Of a stretch of 35,088 bases of DNA, positions 23,834 through 33,108 are shown in pieces (position 1 is the first letter of the stretch; the number at the start of each line of letters is the position of its first letter). This DNA is from an uncultured cyanobacterium (GTDB taxonomy: Bacteria > Cyanobacteriota > Cyanobacteriia > Gloeomargaritales > Gloeomargaritaceae): NCBI GenBank assembly GCA_937936705.1, contig CALHCP010000160.1, forward strand, positions 1 through 35,088, in the 5' to 3' direction. Under the pieces are notes generated by a model. The model ran no database searches and was not told where the DNA came from. It saw nothing but the letters and a program-made list of their open reading frames with translations. Made by a program: the position numbers and the translations under genes.

Positions 23834-24517
23834 CTAGTAGCGGATTTGCAGCATCACTTGCGCTTGAACGGTCTGTTCGCCGCCGACAATGGGCGTGACG
23901 GCACGGGCTTCGGCAACGGCCAAACTGCGGGGCATCGGGGCGTTGACGGACATAATCGTGATGCCGATGACTTCCTTGGGGGTCAGTTGCAGGGCTTGCA
24001 AAACCGTCTGGGCTTGTCTTTGGGCATCCTGTACCGCCGCTTGCAGGGCTTGGGTGCGACCCTGTTCGAGAGCCGGCTCGGTTGCCACAAAACTCAGGCG
24101 GGTGATTTGATTGGCGCCCTGGCCGACCAATTCATCTAAAACCGCCCCCGTTTGGGCAATGGGGAGCCGAAACTGCACCGTATTGCGCCCGACAAAACCC
24201 AGAACTTGTTGGCGTTCCCCATAGAACGGGAAAAGCTGTACACCGGTAGTGGTGAGTTTTTCCGGGGATTTTCGCCGGATGCTTGCAATGATTCGCTCCA
24301 TACTTTGGGCAATTTCCGCTTGCACTTGGTTGGCGTTTTTGCCGCGAATTTCTACCCCCACTTCCACTTCGGCCAGTTGGGCGGGGACGGTGATGGCGGC
24401 TTGCCCGGTCACTTGCAGGACTCGCTCTTGGCTCTGGGCTAAGGCGGCGGGCATGACCGGTGCGCAGACCACCAGCATGACACTCAACCATCGGCCGACT
24501 TGGGGCATCCGTTGCAT
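23834..24517 (-). CDS. SIMPL-domain (DUF541) secreted protein
   Basis: A 227-residue protein with a signal peptide (hydrophobic run ending ALAQSQ, about residue 29). The SIMPL/DUF541 pattern is clear: LQVTGQAAITVPAQLAEVEVGVE, NQVQAEIAQSMERI, LTTTGVQLFPFYGERQQVLGF, then ALQAAVQDAQRQAQTVLQAL and a final beta strand VQAQVMLQIRY. Members are periplasmic or outer-membrane-associated with poorly known roles, some linked to oxidative stress. It is divergent from the P-type ATPase gene across a 187-bp gap. Confidence 0.9.
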   Translation of the reverse strand: MQRMPQVGRWLSVMLVVCAPVMPAALAQSQERVLQVTGQAAITVPAQLAEVEVGVEIRGKNANQVQAEIAQSMERIIASIRRKSPEKLTTTGVQLFPFYGERQQVLGFVGRNTVQFRLPIAQTGAVLDELVGQGANQITRLSFVATEPALEQGRTQALQAAVQDAQRQAQTVLQALQLTPKEVIGITIMSVNAPMPRSLAVAEARAVTPIVGGEQTVQAQVMLQIRY

Positions 24518-24704
24518 ACCAGGTTCTCCTCACATCCCAAGAGAAACTTTAAGACGACCCGGCTCTTGCCCAAGTTCCGGCAGGGGTGGCGCGATTTCCG
24601 GTTACTGCCCAACGGGTCGGGGAGATGGGGATTGGGAGTGGCGGTTGGGAAAATCGGCGGTTTAGTGCTATGGTTTCTAAGAAAGTTTGTTTCCCCCCAC
24701 CATC

Positions 24705-26993
24705 ATGACCAGCACCCAACCTCGCCCGGTTCAGACAACGGAGCCGTCTATTCCGGTTGCGCTCCCTATTTTAGTAGAAAAAATTCATTATCAAGTCAAG
24801 CATTGGTTGCCGGGTCGGTTTCGCCTGTATGTGCCGCAGGTAGCCTACGATGAATCCTATCGGGTACGGTTGGAGCATGGGTTAACCCAGGTGATGGGTG
24901 TGCAGGGAGTGCGGGTCAACCCGGAGGCGCGGGCGGTGGTGGTGGACTACGAACCGGATTTACCGGTGAACCAAGTCCAGGAAGCAATTTTTGCGGTGAT
25001 CCAAAATCCGCCGATACAAGTGCGGGCATCCAGGCCGGTGACCCACGAGGTGAATTATCAGGAGCGGTTGGGATTGCCGATTCTAAGTTTGGGGTTAAGT
25101 TTGGCGTTGATGGTGGGCTTGCCCCTGCCGGAAATTCTGCTGGCGGGGTTGATTTTTGTGGCTGCCCTACCGGTGTTCCAGCGGGCTTGGGCGGGGATCC
25201 GCGAGGAGCATCAGTTAAACATTGATTTTCTGGATGCCCTGGCGCTGAGTGCCCATGTGTTCCAGGGGAATTATTTTGCCTCGACCTTCATGATGAATTT
25301 AATCGAAGGCGGGGAAGTGATCCGGGATATGACGGCGCGGGGTACCGACCGGGCGAGTCTTGACCTGTTGGATTGTTTGAACCAGACGGTGCGGGTGGAG
25401 CGGGACGGTCAGGAGGTGGACATTTCGGTGCGGGCGGTGGTGCCGGGGGATCGCGTGTTGGTCTATCCGGGGGATCAAATTCCGGTGGATGGCTATCTCC
25501 TGCGGGGGACGCTGGTGGTGGATCAATGTAAACTCACGGGGGAATCGGTGCCGGTGCGCCGGGAAACCGGGGATGAGGTGTTTGCTTCCACATTGGTGGT
25601 GGATGGAACGGCCTGTATTTTGACGGAACGGACGGGGAATGAGACGCGGGCGGGGATAATTGTGTCGTTGATGGAAGCCGCACCGGTACATGACACGCGC
25701 GTAGAAAATTATGCGGCTTTGGTGGCGAATCAGGCGGTGGTGCCGACCTTGCTGATCGGCGGGGCGGTGTGGGGTTGGACCGGCGATGTCCAGCGGGCAA
25801 TTGCTTTGATCACGTTGGATTTTGGCACGGGGATTCGGGTGTCGGTGCCGACGGCCATTTTGTCGGCGCTCACCTATGCGGCTCGCAACGGGGTGTTTAT
25901 CCGCAGTGGCCGGGCGATTGAGATGCTGGCACGGGTGGATGCGGTGGTGTTTGACAAAACGGGGACGTTGACCCAGGGGCAGGCCACGGTGACGGAGGTA
26001 CGGCTGGTGCCGGGGTGTGGGGAAACGGTGGCCGGGGTGTTGGCATTGGCGGCGACGGCGGAACAGGGTTTAACCCATCCGGTAGCAGAGGCGATTGTGC
26101 GGCACGCCCGCCAACGGGGGATTGAACCGGGGCGTTGTGACCGGTGGGAATACCGGGTGGGGATGGGGGTGGTGGCGGAGATTCAGGAGCGGGAAGTCCT
26201 GGTGGGCAGTCACCGGCTGATGGCGCACGCGGGCGTGGCGGTGCAAGGGTTTGAACAGGCTTATCCCGATTTGAAAACCGGCAGTTATTCGCCGGTGTAT
26301 GTGGCTGCGGAGGGCATGCTGCTGGGGGTGATCCTGTACCGTGACCCGCTCCGCTCTGAAAGCGCCGGCGTGATCGAGGAACTGCAACAACTGCGGGTGA
26401 CGCCCTATATGCTGAGCGGGGATGTGAAACGGGTGGCCTATGCGGTGGCCAACGAGGTGGGCATTGCCCCGGAGCGAGTTTATGGGGAGGCGTTTCCGGA
26501 GCGGAAGGTGGAAGTGGTGAAAGCCATCCATGACCAAGGGCGGGTGGTGGCGTTTTGTGGGGATGGCATCAACGATTCGGCGGCCTTGGCCTATGCGGAT
26601 GCGTCCATTTCCTTCGGGGGAGCCACCGATATTGCCCGGGAAACGGCGGATGTGGTGCTGATGGAAAACGACCTGCGGGGCTTGACCCAGGCGATCAAGG
26701 TGGCGCGCTACACGATGGAGGTCATCTGGCAAAACACGCTGATTGTGGCGGTGCCCAACTTGGGGGCATTACTGGCGGGGATTTTCTTTGCCCTCGACCC
26801 GATTCTAGCCATCGTGATCAACAACGGCTCGGCGATTTTGGCGGAATTGAACGGGCTACGCCCCTTGCTGGGGCCGGGGGAAGCCTTGCCGATACTCCAG
26901 GGGCACCTCGATCAAGAGGCGCTGATGATTGAGGAAGACCATCTGCACCACCGGCAAGAGTTGCAGGGTTATGGCAGTACCCATCAGTCTTAG
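24705..26993 (+). CDS. Heavy-metal-type P-type ATPase without a CPC motif
   Basis: A 762-residue P1B-like pump. An N-terminal HMA-like domain (LPGRFRLYVPQV..) lacks the CxxC metal site. Catalytic motifs are intact: TGES at 278-281, phosphorylated Asp417 in DKTGT, the HP locus (LTHPVAEAI) and GDGINDS. In the membrane helix where Cu or Zn pumps have CPC or SPC, the sequence is DFGTGIRVSVPT (372-383), so neither cysteine is present. The tail has EEDHLHHRQE, possibly metal-binding. The transported ion is unknown. I chose ATG 24705; an in-frame TTG at 24687 is less likely. No metal-chaperone or sensor gene is adjacent. Confidence 0.9.
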   Translation: MTSTQPRPVQTTEPSIPVALPILVEKIHYQVKHWLPGRFRLYVPQVAYDESYRVRLEHGLTQVMGVQGVRVNPEARAVVVDYEPDLPVNQVQEAIFAVIQNPPIQVRASRPVTHEVNYQERLGLPILSLGLSLALMVGLPLPEILLAGLIFVAALPVFQRAWAGIREEHQLNIDFLDALALSAHVFQGNYFASTFMMNLIEGGEVIRDMTARGTDRASLDLLDCLNQTVRVERDGQEVDISVRAVVPGDRVLVYPGDQIPVDGYLLRGTLVVDQCKLTGESVPVRRETGDEVFASTLVVDGTACILTERTGNETRAGIIVSLMEAAPVHDTRVENYAALVANQAVVPTLLIGGAVWGWTGDVQRAIALITLDFGTGIRVSVPTAILSALTYAARNGVFIRSGRAIEMLARVDAVVFDKTGTLTQGQATVTEVRLVPGCGETVAGVLALAATAEQGLTHPVAEAIVRHARQRGIEPGRCDRWEYRVGMGVVAEIQEREVLVGSHRLMAHAGVAVQGFEQAYPDLKTGSYSPVYVAAEGMLLGVILYRDPLRSESAGVIEELQQLRVTPYMLSGDVKRVAYAVANEVGIAPERVYGEAFPERKVEVVKAIHDQGRVVAFCGDGINDSAALAYADASISFGGATDIARETADVVLMENDLRGLTQAIKVARYTMEVIWQNTLIVAVPNLGALLAGIFFALDPILAIVINNGSAILAELNGLRPLLGPGEALPILQGHLDQEALMIEEDHLHHRQELQGYGSTHQS

Positions 26994-27063
26994 CACGCCA
27001 AATCTGCGCCACCGCCTCGTTGGGGTGTTGACTCCCCTAGGATTGCTATCGCTTGGGCAGGTG

Positions 27064-27624
27064 CTACGGCTGACCGGCCATTTCCCGCTCCAAACGCCGT
27101 TTGCGGGCATAGAGTTGAATGGCCGCCGCCATGGCCAGCACCAACCCCACCACCGCCCAAGTGGTCACCCCCAGGGGAAAGTTGTTTTTGAACACCGCCA
27201 GCAGGACAATCACAAACAGCAATACCGTGGGGGCTTCGTTAAACGCCCGCAACTGCCCGCTTGTCCAGGTGCAGGTGCCTTTTTCCAGCTGATGCAGCAA
27301 CCGGCCACAATAAAAGTGATACGCCAGTAACAGAACCACCAGGGTTAACTTCAAATGTAACCACCAATCCCGGAGCAGAGAACGCTCTAAAATGAGTAAG
27401 CCCACCGCCATCGCCACGGTTAATACCATACCGGGAGTTGTAATGATATTATACAGACGTTTTTCCATGAGGCCGTACTGGGCTTTGAGGATGCTTTGGG
27501 CGGGTTCCGGTTGGGTTTGGGCTTCCACGTGGTAGATAAACAGGCGTACCAGGTAAAACAGGCCGGCGAACCAGACCACCACGCCGATAATGTGCAGGGC
27601 TTTGAACCAGGAATAAGCCATCAT
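27064..27624 (-). CDS. hemJ: Protoporphyrinogen IX oxidase HemJ
   Basis: It oxidises protoporphyrinogen IX to protoporphyrin IX, a shared step of heme and chlorophyll synthesis, in the membrane. The 186-residue protein has about four to five helices. Family hallmarks are WFKALHIIGVVVWFAGLFYL, with the conserved His11, MEKRLYNIITTPGM, HLKLTLVVLLLAYH and RAFNEAPTVLLF. Length and motifs match slr1790 of Synechocystis. It diverges from the helicase gene. Confidence 0.94.
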   Translation of the reverse strand: MMAYSWFKALHIIGVVVWFAGLFYLVRLFIYHVEAQTQPEPAQSILKAQYGLMEKRLYNIITTPGMVLTVAMAVGLLILERSLLRDWWLHLKLTLVVLLLAYHFYCGRLLHQLEKGTCTWTSGQLRAFNEAPTVLLFVIVLLAVFKNNFPLGVTTWAVVGLVLAMAAAIQLYARKRRLEREMAGQP

Positions 27625-27716
27625 CAGAGGTTAGCGAAGGTGCGTTTCTACTATGGTAGCGGGCGGGGACGGGCGGAGATTTTTGTTGCACAATGTCACA
27701 ATAGAGTTAGGCCATT

Positions 27717-30356
27717 ATGGGAAAGGCGTTGACCCCTGATCCGCAGGAACTTTTTCCCTTTGCCCTGGATGAGTTTCAACTCCAGGCGATGGCGGCGTTG
27801 GCGCAGGGACGGTCGGTGGTGGTGTGTGCGCCGACGGGTTCGGGGAAAACCTTGGTGGCCGAGTATGCGATTCACCGGGCCTTGTATCAGGGCGAGCGGG
27901 TCTTTTATACCACGCCGTTGAAAGCGTTATCCAATCAAAAATTTCGCGATTTTCGGCAACAGTTTGGCAGCGAAATCGTGGGGTTACTGACGGGGGATGT
28001 GTGTATCAACCGGGATGCCCCGATTGTGGTGATGACCACCGAGATTTTTCGCAATATGCTCTACGGCACCCCGATTGGCGAAATGGGGACATCGCTGACC
28101 GGCTTAAATGCGGTGATTTTGGACGAATGCCACTACATGAATGATCCGCAACGGGGGACGGTCTGGGAAGAAACGATTATTTATTGTCCCCCAGCGGTGC
28201 AGTTGGTGGCGCTTTCGGCCACGGTCGCCAATAGTCGTGAATTGACCCAATGGATCGCCCAGGTGCATGGGCCGACGGAATTAATTTACTCGGATTTTCG
28301 CCCGGTGCCGTTGCAGTATTTTTTTGGCAATGATAAGGGCATTTTTCCGTTACTCAATGAGACCCAAACCGGCCCGAATCCCCGCTTAAAATTACGCCGA
28401 CCCACCGGGGATCGCCAGGGGATACCCGAAATTGGCATGGTGGTGAAAACGTTGCAGGAATGGGATTTCCTGCCGGCAATTTATTTTATTTTCAGTCGGC
28501 GGGGCTGTGACCAGGCGGTGCAGACGGTGCGGGAGTTGGATTTGCTCACGCCGGCGGAGTCGGCCCGTTTGCGGCAACAGGTGGATGATTTTCTGGCGCG
28601 CAACCCCGAATTGTACCAACCGGGGGCGATGTTGGATGCCCTCTACCGGGGGATTGCCGCCCACCACGCCGGGGTCTTGCCCCCGTGGAAAGCCTTGATC
28701 GAAACCCTGTTTCAGCAGGGGTTGATCCGGGTGGTGTTTGCCACCGAAACCTTGGCGGCCGGGATCAATATGCCGGCGCGGACGACGGTGATTGCCAGTT
28801 TATCGAAACGTACCGACCGGGGGCATCGGTTGTTGTTTCCGTCGGAGTTTTTGCAGATGGCCGGGCGCGCCGGTCGCCGCGGCATGGACGACCAGGGTTA
28901 TGTGATTATTCTGCAAACCGCCTTTGAAGGAGCGCGAGAAGCGGTGCGGTTTGCCTTGGCTGCTCCCGACCCCTTAGAGAGCAAATTTACCCCCAGCTAT
29001 GGCATGGTCTTGAACCTGCTGCAAATGCACACCCTAGAAGAAACCAAAGCCTTGATTCAGAGCAGTTTTGGGCAGTTTTTATCCCTGCGTTCGCTGCAAC
29101 CTTTGCAGGATCAGCTGGAGCAATTAACCGCTCACCAACAGCAATTAGTCGCGGAATTGGCGGGGGTGGATGTGACCCAAGCAGCTCAGTATGAAAAACT
29201 ACGACAACAGCATAAGGAAGCCCGCCGCTTATTAAAAATTCTGGAGGAACAGGCCAGAGAAGCCCGGCAAAAACAACTCTCCTTGGCGGTGAATTTTGCT
29301 ATTACCGGCACCTTACTGACCATGCACGGTAAACACGTACCCCATCCGACCCCGGCAGTATTGGTGACCCGGGTGGCCGGGGGCGGCCAATTTCCCTATT
29401 TGGTCTGCTTAGGCCGGGACAACCGTTGGTATGTGATTACCACCCATGATGTCATTGACCTGCACACCCAACTGCCCCGCATGACGGCGGTGGATGACCT
29501 GACGCCACCGGGGGATTTGCCGCCGAAACCGGGTCAGCAGCGCCAGGGGAACGAAAAAACGGCATTTTTAGCGCAGCAGATTCCCGATTTTGCTCCCTTA
29601 GCGATGGCGCCCGAGGTGCTTTGCCAAAGGCAACAGGTGGAGGCATTGGCAGCTCAGTTAGAACAACACCCGGGGCGCGCTCTGCAAAAGTCGGGGGCAT
29701 TGGTACAGAAGCAATATCAACTGGATAAAATCAACCAGCAAATTCAAAATTTGCAACAAGAATTGCGGCAGAAATCCCAACGCCACTGGCAGGATTTTCT
29801 GAGTTTGATTGATATGCTCAAAGAATGTGAGTGTTTAGCCTCTCTAACTCCGACCGATTTGGGACAAACCGTGGCCGCCCTGCGCGGGGATAACGAACTC
29901 TGGCTGGGGTTGGCTCTGGCCAGCGGCGCGTTTGATGGGTTGAGTCCTTCCCATTTGGCGGCGGCGGTGGCGGCGATTGTGATGGAAACCCCCCGTTCCG
30001 ATAGCTGGACCAATTACCCCCTGCCAACGCCGGTGGAGGTAGCCTTGGGGCAGTTGCGTCCCCTGCGCCGCAAATTGTTTCAACTGCAACGGCGGTATCA
30101 GATTGGCTTTCCCCTGTGGTTGGAACCGGACTTGGTGCCCTTGGTGGAGCGGTGGGCGGGGGGAGTGAGTTGGCTGGAACTGTGTCAGCACACCAACCTG
30201 GACGGGGGCGATATGGTGCGTTTGCTGCGGCGAACCATGGATGTGTTGTCGCAAATTCCCCATGCCCCCCATTTGCCTGCTGGGCTGAAAACTCGCTCTC
30301 GCACGGCGTTGCAGGCCATGAATCGTTTTCCGGTGGAAGAGGGTTTGGAGGACTGA
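27717..30356 (+). CDS. Ski2/Mtr4-like DEAD/DEAH-box RNA helicase
   Basis: A large cytoplasmic helicase of 879 residues. It has Walker A APTGSGKT at 38-45, the motif II DECH at 136-139, SAT in ALSATVANS, motif V with FATETLAAGINMPART, and motif VI QMAGRAGRRGMD from residue 380. The C-terminal 450 residues contain a coiled-coil-rich insertion (about 470-520) and a DSHCT-like helical end. The closest kind I recall is the cyanobacterial group related to plastid ISE2, involved in RNA processing. HU follows in the same direction but with its own promoter-like sequence. Confidence 0.92.
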   Translation: MGKALTPDPQELFPFALDEFQLQAMAALAQGRSVVVCAPTGSGKTLVAEYAIHRALYQGERVFYTTPLKALSNQKFRDFRQQFGSEIVGLLTGDVCINRDAPIVVMTTEIFRNMLYGTPIGEMGTSLTGLNAVILDECHYMNDPQRGTVWEETIIYCPPAVQLVALSATVANSRELTQWIAQVHGPTELIYSDFRPVPLQYFFGNDKGIFPLLNETQTGPNPRLKLRRPTGDRQGIPEIGMVVKTLQEWDFLPAIYFIFSRRGCDQAVQTVRELDLLTPAESARLRQQVDDFLARNPELYQPGAMLDALYRGIAAHHAGVLPPWKALIETLFQQGLIRVVFATETLAAGINMPARTTVIASLSKRTDRGHRLLFPSEFLQMAGRAGRRGMDDQGYVIILQTAFEGAREAVRFALAAPDPLESKFTPSYGMVLNLLQMHTLEETKALIQSSFGQFLSLRSLQPLQDQLEQLTAHQQQLVAELAGVDVTQAAQYEKLRQQHKEARRLLKILEEQAREARQKQLSLAVNFAITGTLLTMHGKHVPHPTPAVLVTRVAGGGQFPYLVCLGRDNRWYVITTHDVIDLHTQLPRMTAVDDLTPPGDLPPKPGQQRQGNEKTAFLAQQIPDFAPLAMAPEVLCQRQQVEALAAQLEQHPGRALQKSGALVQKQYQLDKINQQIQNLQQELRQKSQRHWQDFLSLIDMLKECECLASLTPTDLGQTVAALRGDNELWLGLALASGAFDGLSPSHLAAAVAAIVMETPRSDSWTNYPLPTPVEVALGQLRPLRRKLFQLQRRYQIGFPLWLEPDLVPLVERWAGGVSWLELCQHTNLDGGDMVRLLRRTMDVLSQIPHAPHLPAGLKTRSRTALQAMNRFPVEEGLED

Positions 30357-30403
30357 GGCGCAAAATGTCAAACCGATTGCGGATTCCAGTTCATTTGTTC
30401 GGG

Positions 30404-30431
30404 TTTACAGCCAAAAATTGTGCCATAATAG
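30404..30431 (+). promoter_or_regulatory. Candidate promoter for the HU gene
   Basis: TTTACA (30404-30409) and TAATAG (30426-30431) are 16 bp apart, about 56 bp before the HU start codon. A GAGGAG ribosome-binding site (30473-30478) lies 9 bp before the ATG. Confidence 0.4.
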
Positions 30432-30487
30432 ACACGATTCCACGGAGTTTTCTCTGGGAAGATTTCATTTGTGAGGAGTGTGTTGTT

Positions 30488-30763
30488 ATGAACAAAGGTG
30501 AATTGGTTGACCTAGTTGCCCAGAATGCTGACCTACCTAAAAAAATGGTGGATGCGGTAATCAGTGAGGTCTTCAACACCATCATTGAGACAGTTTCGAC
30601 CGGAGAAAAAGTGACTTTGGTGGGTTTTGGTTCCTTTGAAGCCCGCAAACGGCAAGCCCGGGAAGGCCGCAATCCCCGTACCGGTGAGCCGATGCAGATT
30701 CCCGCGACTCAAGTCCCGGCCTTTTCGGCGGGTAAACAGTTCAAAGACCGGGTGTCGGCTTAA
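30488..30763 (+). CDS. hup: DNA-binding protein HU
   Basis: A 91-residue histone-like protein that bends and compacts DNA as a dimer. It starts MNKGELVDLVA and has the conserved GFGSFEARKRQAREGRNPRTG arm region, split here as GFGSFEARKRQA and REGRNPRTGE, then IPATQVPAFSAGKQFKDRV. The frame is open far upstream, but ATG 30488 with GAGGAG upstream gives the standard HU length. It is followed by a clear terminator, so it is probably a monocistronic gene. Confidence 0.96.
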   Translation: MNKGELVDLVAQNADLPKKMVDAVISEVFNTIIETVSTGEKVTLVGFGSFEARKRQAREGRNPRTGEPMQIPATQVPAFSAGKQFKDRVSA

Positions 30764-30781
30764 TTCGGTCACTTTGTTTTG

Positions 30782-30845
30782 AGGTTGGGGTTGTCGCCGG
30801 CCGGGCTTTGCGCTTTTCTGCGCCCCAACCTAACCATCTTTTTTT
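30782..30845 (+). terminator. Rho-independent terminator after HU
   Basis: AGGTTGGGG (30782-30790) pairs with CCCCAACCT (30823-30831), a perfect 9-bp stem with a 32-nt loop that can itself fold partly (GCCGGCCGGG). A run of seven T follows at 30839-30845. It lies 18 bp after the HU stop. Confidence 0.7.
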
Positions 30846-30852
30846 ACCTTGA

Positions 30853-30971
30853 GGGCACCTCTATTGATGGGAGCCCAGCAGCAATTCTCTGGCCAAAACG
30901 CCCAAATGACGGAGAACCAAAGCGGGGGGTACCCCCCTGCGACCGCTCATTCTGAATAAATAGAGGTTTCC
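30853..30971. repeat. Hairpin repeat/MITE-like element (R5)
   Basis: A 119-bp element, the closest relative of R2. It starts GGGCACCTCTATT and ends AATAGAGGTTTCC. TTGA occurs directly on both flanks (30849-30852 and 30972-30975), as a target-site duplication would. It contains the perfect palindrome GGGGGGTACCCCCC (30924-30937). No coding capacity. Confidence 0.75.
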
Positions 30972-30989
30972 TTGATACATACTTAATAC

Positions 30990-31045
30990 ATCAAGGAACA
31001 GTGGTCGCCGGGGCGCAGACCCCTTCCTGGGTTCTCTGGAATTTT
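30990..31045. repeat. Partial hairpin repeat in opposite orientation (R6)
   Basis: It carries GTGGTCGCCGGGGCGCAG and CTGGGTTCTCTGG, the family core, in the orientation opposite to R5. Its left end ATCAAGGAA (30990-30998) pairs with TTCCTTGAT (30968-30976) at the right end of R5, giving a 9-bp stem with a 13-nt loop. The right end of a full element is not seen. The rest of the gap to the M61 gene holds a TATAGT (31070-31075) that could be its -10 element. Confidence 0.55.
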
Positions 31046-31101
31046 GGTTCTCAAATCGGGTCAGATTGCTATAGTGAAGAAACCGCTTCTGGTGATTGCC
31101 G

Positions 31102-32823
31102 ATGTCCGCCCCAATTTGCTATCGGATTTCTGCCCCCTCCCCGGCGACCCATTACGTGCAAGTTATTTTACAAATTCACGGCTGGGATCAAGAGGTACTG
31201 GATTTGAAATTGCCCGTGTGGACGCCCGGTTCCTATCTAGTGAGAGAATATGCGCGACACCTAGAACAATTTAGCGTCCGCGGGGGCTTGTCCTGGCAAA
31301 AAGTCAGTAAAAATCATTGGCAGATTCACACACCGGGGGTCAATCAGATTACCGTTGAATATCAAATCTATGCCAATGAATTATCGGTGCGAACCAATCA
31401 TGTGAACGAAGAGCATCTTTATCTCAACGGCGCGGCTACCTTTTTAGCCATTCCCAACTGGCGGCATCTACCCAGTGAAGTCGAGATGATTCTTCCCTAT
31501 GCGGATTGGCGGGTCACAACCACATTAGAACCTTTGGGGCATCAGCGGTTTCTGGCTCGGGATTACGATACTTTGGTGGACAATCCGATTGAGGCGGGTC
31601 GCCAGGCAGTTTATGAATTTACCGTCCAGGATATTCCCCATCGGTTGGCGGTGTGGGGACAATTGAATTGTGATGCCAATCGGTTAATCCAAGATATCAT
31701 TAAAATTATCGAAGCGACAGCCCAATTATTCGGCCCTTTACCCTATGATCAATACCTGTTTCTCTTGCATTTAACCACCCAAGGCTACGGGGGATTAGAA
31801 CACCAAAATTGCTGCTCTTTAATTTACAGCGAAAAGGGGATGGGTAATCCTGAGCAGTACCAGAAATTTTTGAATCTAATCGCCCATGAATTTTTCCATC
31901 TGTGGAATGTAAAACGCATCAAACCCGCCGAGTTTGTCCCCTTTGACTACGACCGGGAAAACTATACCACTTCCCTATGGTTCTGTGAGGGAACGACCAG
32001 CTATTACGATTTGGTGATGCCGTGGCGGGCAGGCATTTATGATGCCAAAGAATTTCTAAAATTACTCGGTGAAGAAATCAGCCGTTATTATCAAACCCCA
32101 GGACGAGACGTGCAAAGTTTGAGTGAAGCCAGCTTTGATGCTTGGATCAAATACTATCGCCGGGATGCCAACAGCTATAATAGTCAAATTTCTTACTATC
32201 TCAAAGGGGCTTTGGTTACCCTAATCCTGGATCTGAAAATTCGCCGAAAATATCAAAATCAACGTTCATTTGATGATGTCATGCAGAAAATGTGGCAAAA
32301 GTTTGGTCAAACAGAAATAGGATTTACACCGACAGAACTCAGCGAAATTATGACCACTGTTTTGGCCGAGGATTTGACCGATTTCTGGCAAAACTATATC
32401 CACGGATTAACGCCTTTGCCTCTTGCGGAAACCCTAGAGGATTTCGGGTTAGAACTCCAAGAAATCCCCGGAAAAATCCCATTTTTAGGCATTACTTTAG
32501 AGCCGGGGCGGTGCGTCGTTAAACAAGTTCTCCGGCATTCGCCCGCTTGGTGGGTCGGGATCGACCCCGGCGATGAGCTGATTGCTGTATCCGGGCGGCG
32601 GGTGAGACCCGAACATTGGCCGGAACTATTGCAGGAGTTTGCTCCCGGTCAAACCGTGCAATTGTCCCTATGCCGGTGGGAGCAAATCCGTAATTATAAT
32701 GTGATCTTGGCCGATCCCCAGCCGGAACGGTTTGCCGTTGCACCGATGGCAAAACCCACCCCGACCCAGCAGGAATTGAGAACCGGCTGGTTAGGAAATT
32801 TGGCGTTTTGTCCCGAAACGTGA
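31102..32823 (+). CDS. M61 family metallopeptidase with PDZ domain
   Basis: A 573-residue glycyl-aminopeptidase-like zinc protease. An N-terminal beta domain (LPVWTPGSYLVREYARH, typical of M61) precedes the catalytic domain with GYGGLEHQNC and HEFFHLWNVKRI; the zinc motif HEFFH is at 262-266. WFCEGTTSYYDL follows, with the third ligand Glu. A C-terminal PDZ domain (about 470-550, ...GIDPGDELIAVSGRRV) ends the protein. Length and order are normal. No signal peptide is seen, so it probably acts in the cytoplasm. ATG 31102 is preferred to a TTG two codons upstream. Confidence 0.93.
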   Translation: MSAPICYRISAPSPATHYVQVILQIHGWDQEVLDLKLPVWTPGSYLVREYARHLEQFSVRGGLSWQKVSKNHWQIHTPGVNQITVEYQIYANELSVRTNHVNEEHLYLNGAATFLAIPNWRHLPSEVEMILPYADWRVTTTLEPLGHQRFLARDYDTLVDNPIEAGRQAVYEFTVQDIPHRLAVWGQLNCDANRLIQDIIKIIEATAQLFGPLPYDQYLFLLHLTTQGYGGLEHQNCCSLIYSEKGMGNPEQYQKFLNLIAHEFFHLWNVKRIKPAEFVPFDYDRENYTTSLWFCEGTTSYYDLVMPWRAGIYDAKEFLKLLGEEISRYYQTPGRDVQSLSEASFDAWIKYYRRDANSYNSQISYYLKGALVTLILDLKIRRKYQNQRSFDDVMQKMWQKFGQTEIGFTPTELSEIMTTVLAEDLTDFWQNYIHGLTPLPLAETLEDFGLELQEIPGKIPFLGITLEPGRCVVKQVLRHSPAWWVGIDPGDELIAVSGRRVRPEHWPELLQEFAPGQTVQLSLCRWEQIRNYNVILADPQPERFAVAPMAKPTPTQQELRTGWLGNLAFCPET

Positions 32824-32883
32824 AGATAAAATTCAGTACAATAAGTAGTATGGGAAGGTTAAGGCAGTCGCAAGGGGGCGCTG

Positions 32884-33108
32884 ATGTTGCAGGATGCACG
32901 GGCAATCCGATTTTATCAAAGGTTGACCGATGCTTTGGTGGAGTTGCGCCGGCGGGGTCACTCGGTGGATGAACTGCGATTGTACTTAGACGGCTATTTG
33001 GCTGCCCTGCGGCATGGTACAGAATTGGAACCCTATCTCGTGCATCGGCTGGAGGAAGACGCAGTCCGGTTTATGTACGACCCGTCCAATCTGATGGAAG
33101 TTTCCTAG
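32884..33108 (+). CDS. Small cyanobacterial protein, DUF6761-like
   Basis: A 74-residue soluble, mostly helical protein (IRFYQRLTDALVELRRRG, LDGYLAALRHGTELEPYLVH, RLEEDAVRFMYDPSN). It resembles a small cyanobacteria-specific family I recall as DUF6761. Function unknown. GGGGGCG precedes the ATG. Its stop is directly followed by the ATG of glcD, so the two are probably cotranscribed. A TACAAT at 32837-32842 could be a -10 element for the pair. Confidence 0.85.
   Translation: MLQDARAIRFYQRLTDALVELRRRGHSVDELRLYLDGYLAALRHGTELEPYLVHRLEEDAVRFMYDPSNLMEVS

Noticed and set aside
24500-24853. Plus-strand open frame (117 codons) spanning the gap before the P-type ATPase, and a 12-codon ATG frame at 24670 ending in an ATGA overlap with the ATPase start
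   Set aside because: The long frame overlaps two well-supported genes and shows no family pattern. The short one has no ribosome-binding site and no recognisable leader-peptide features.
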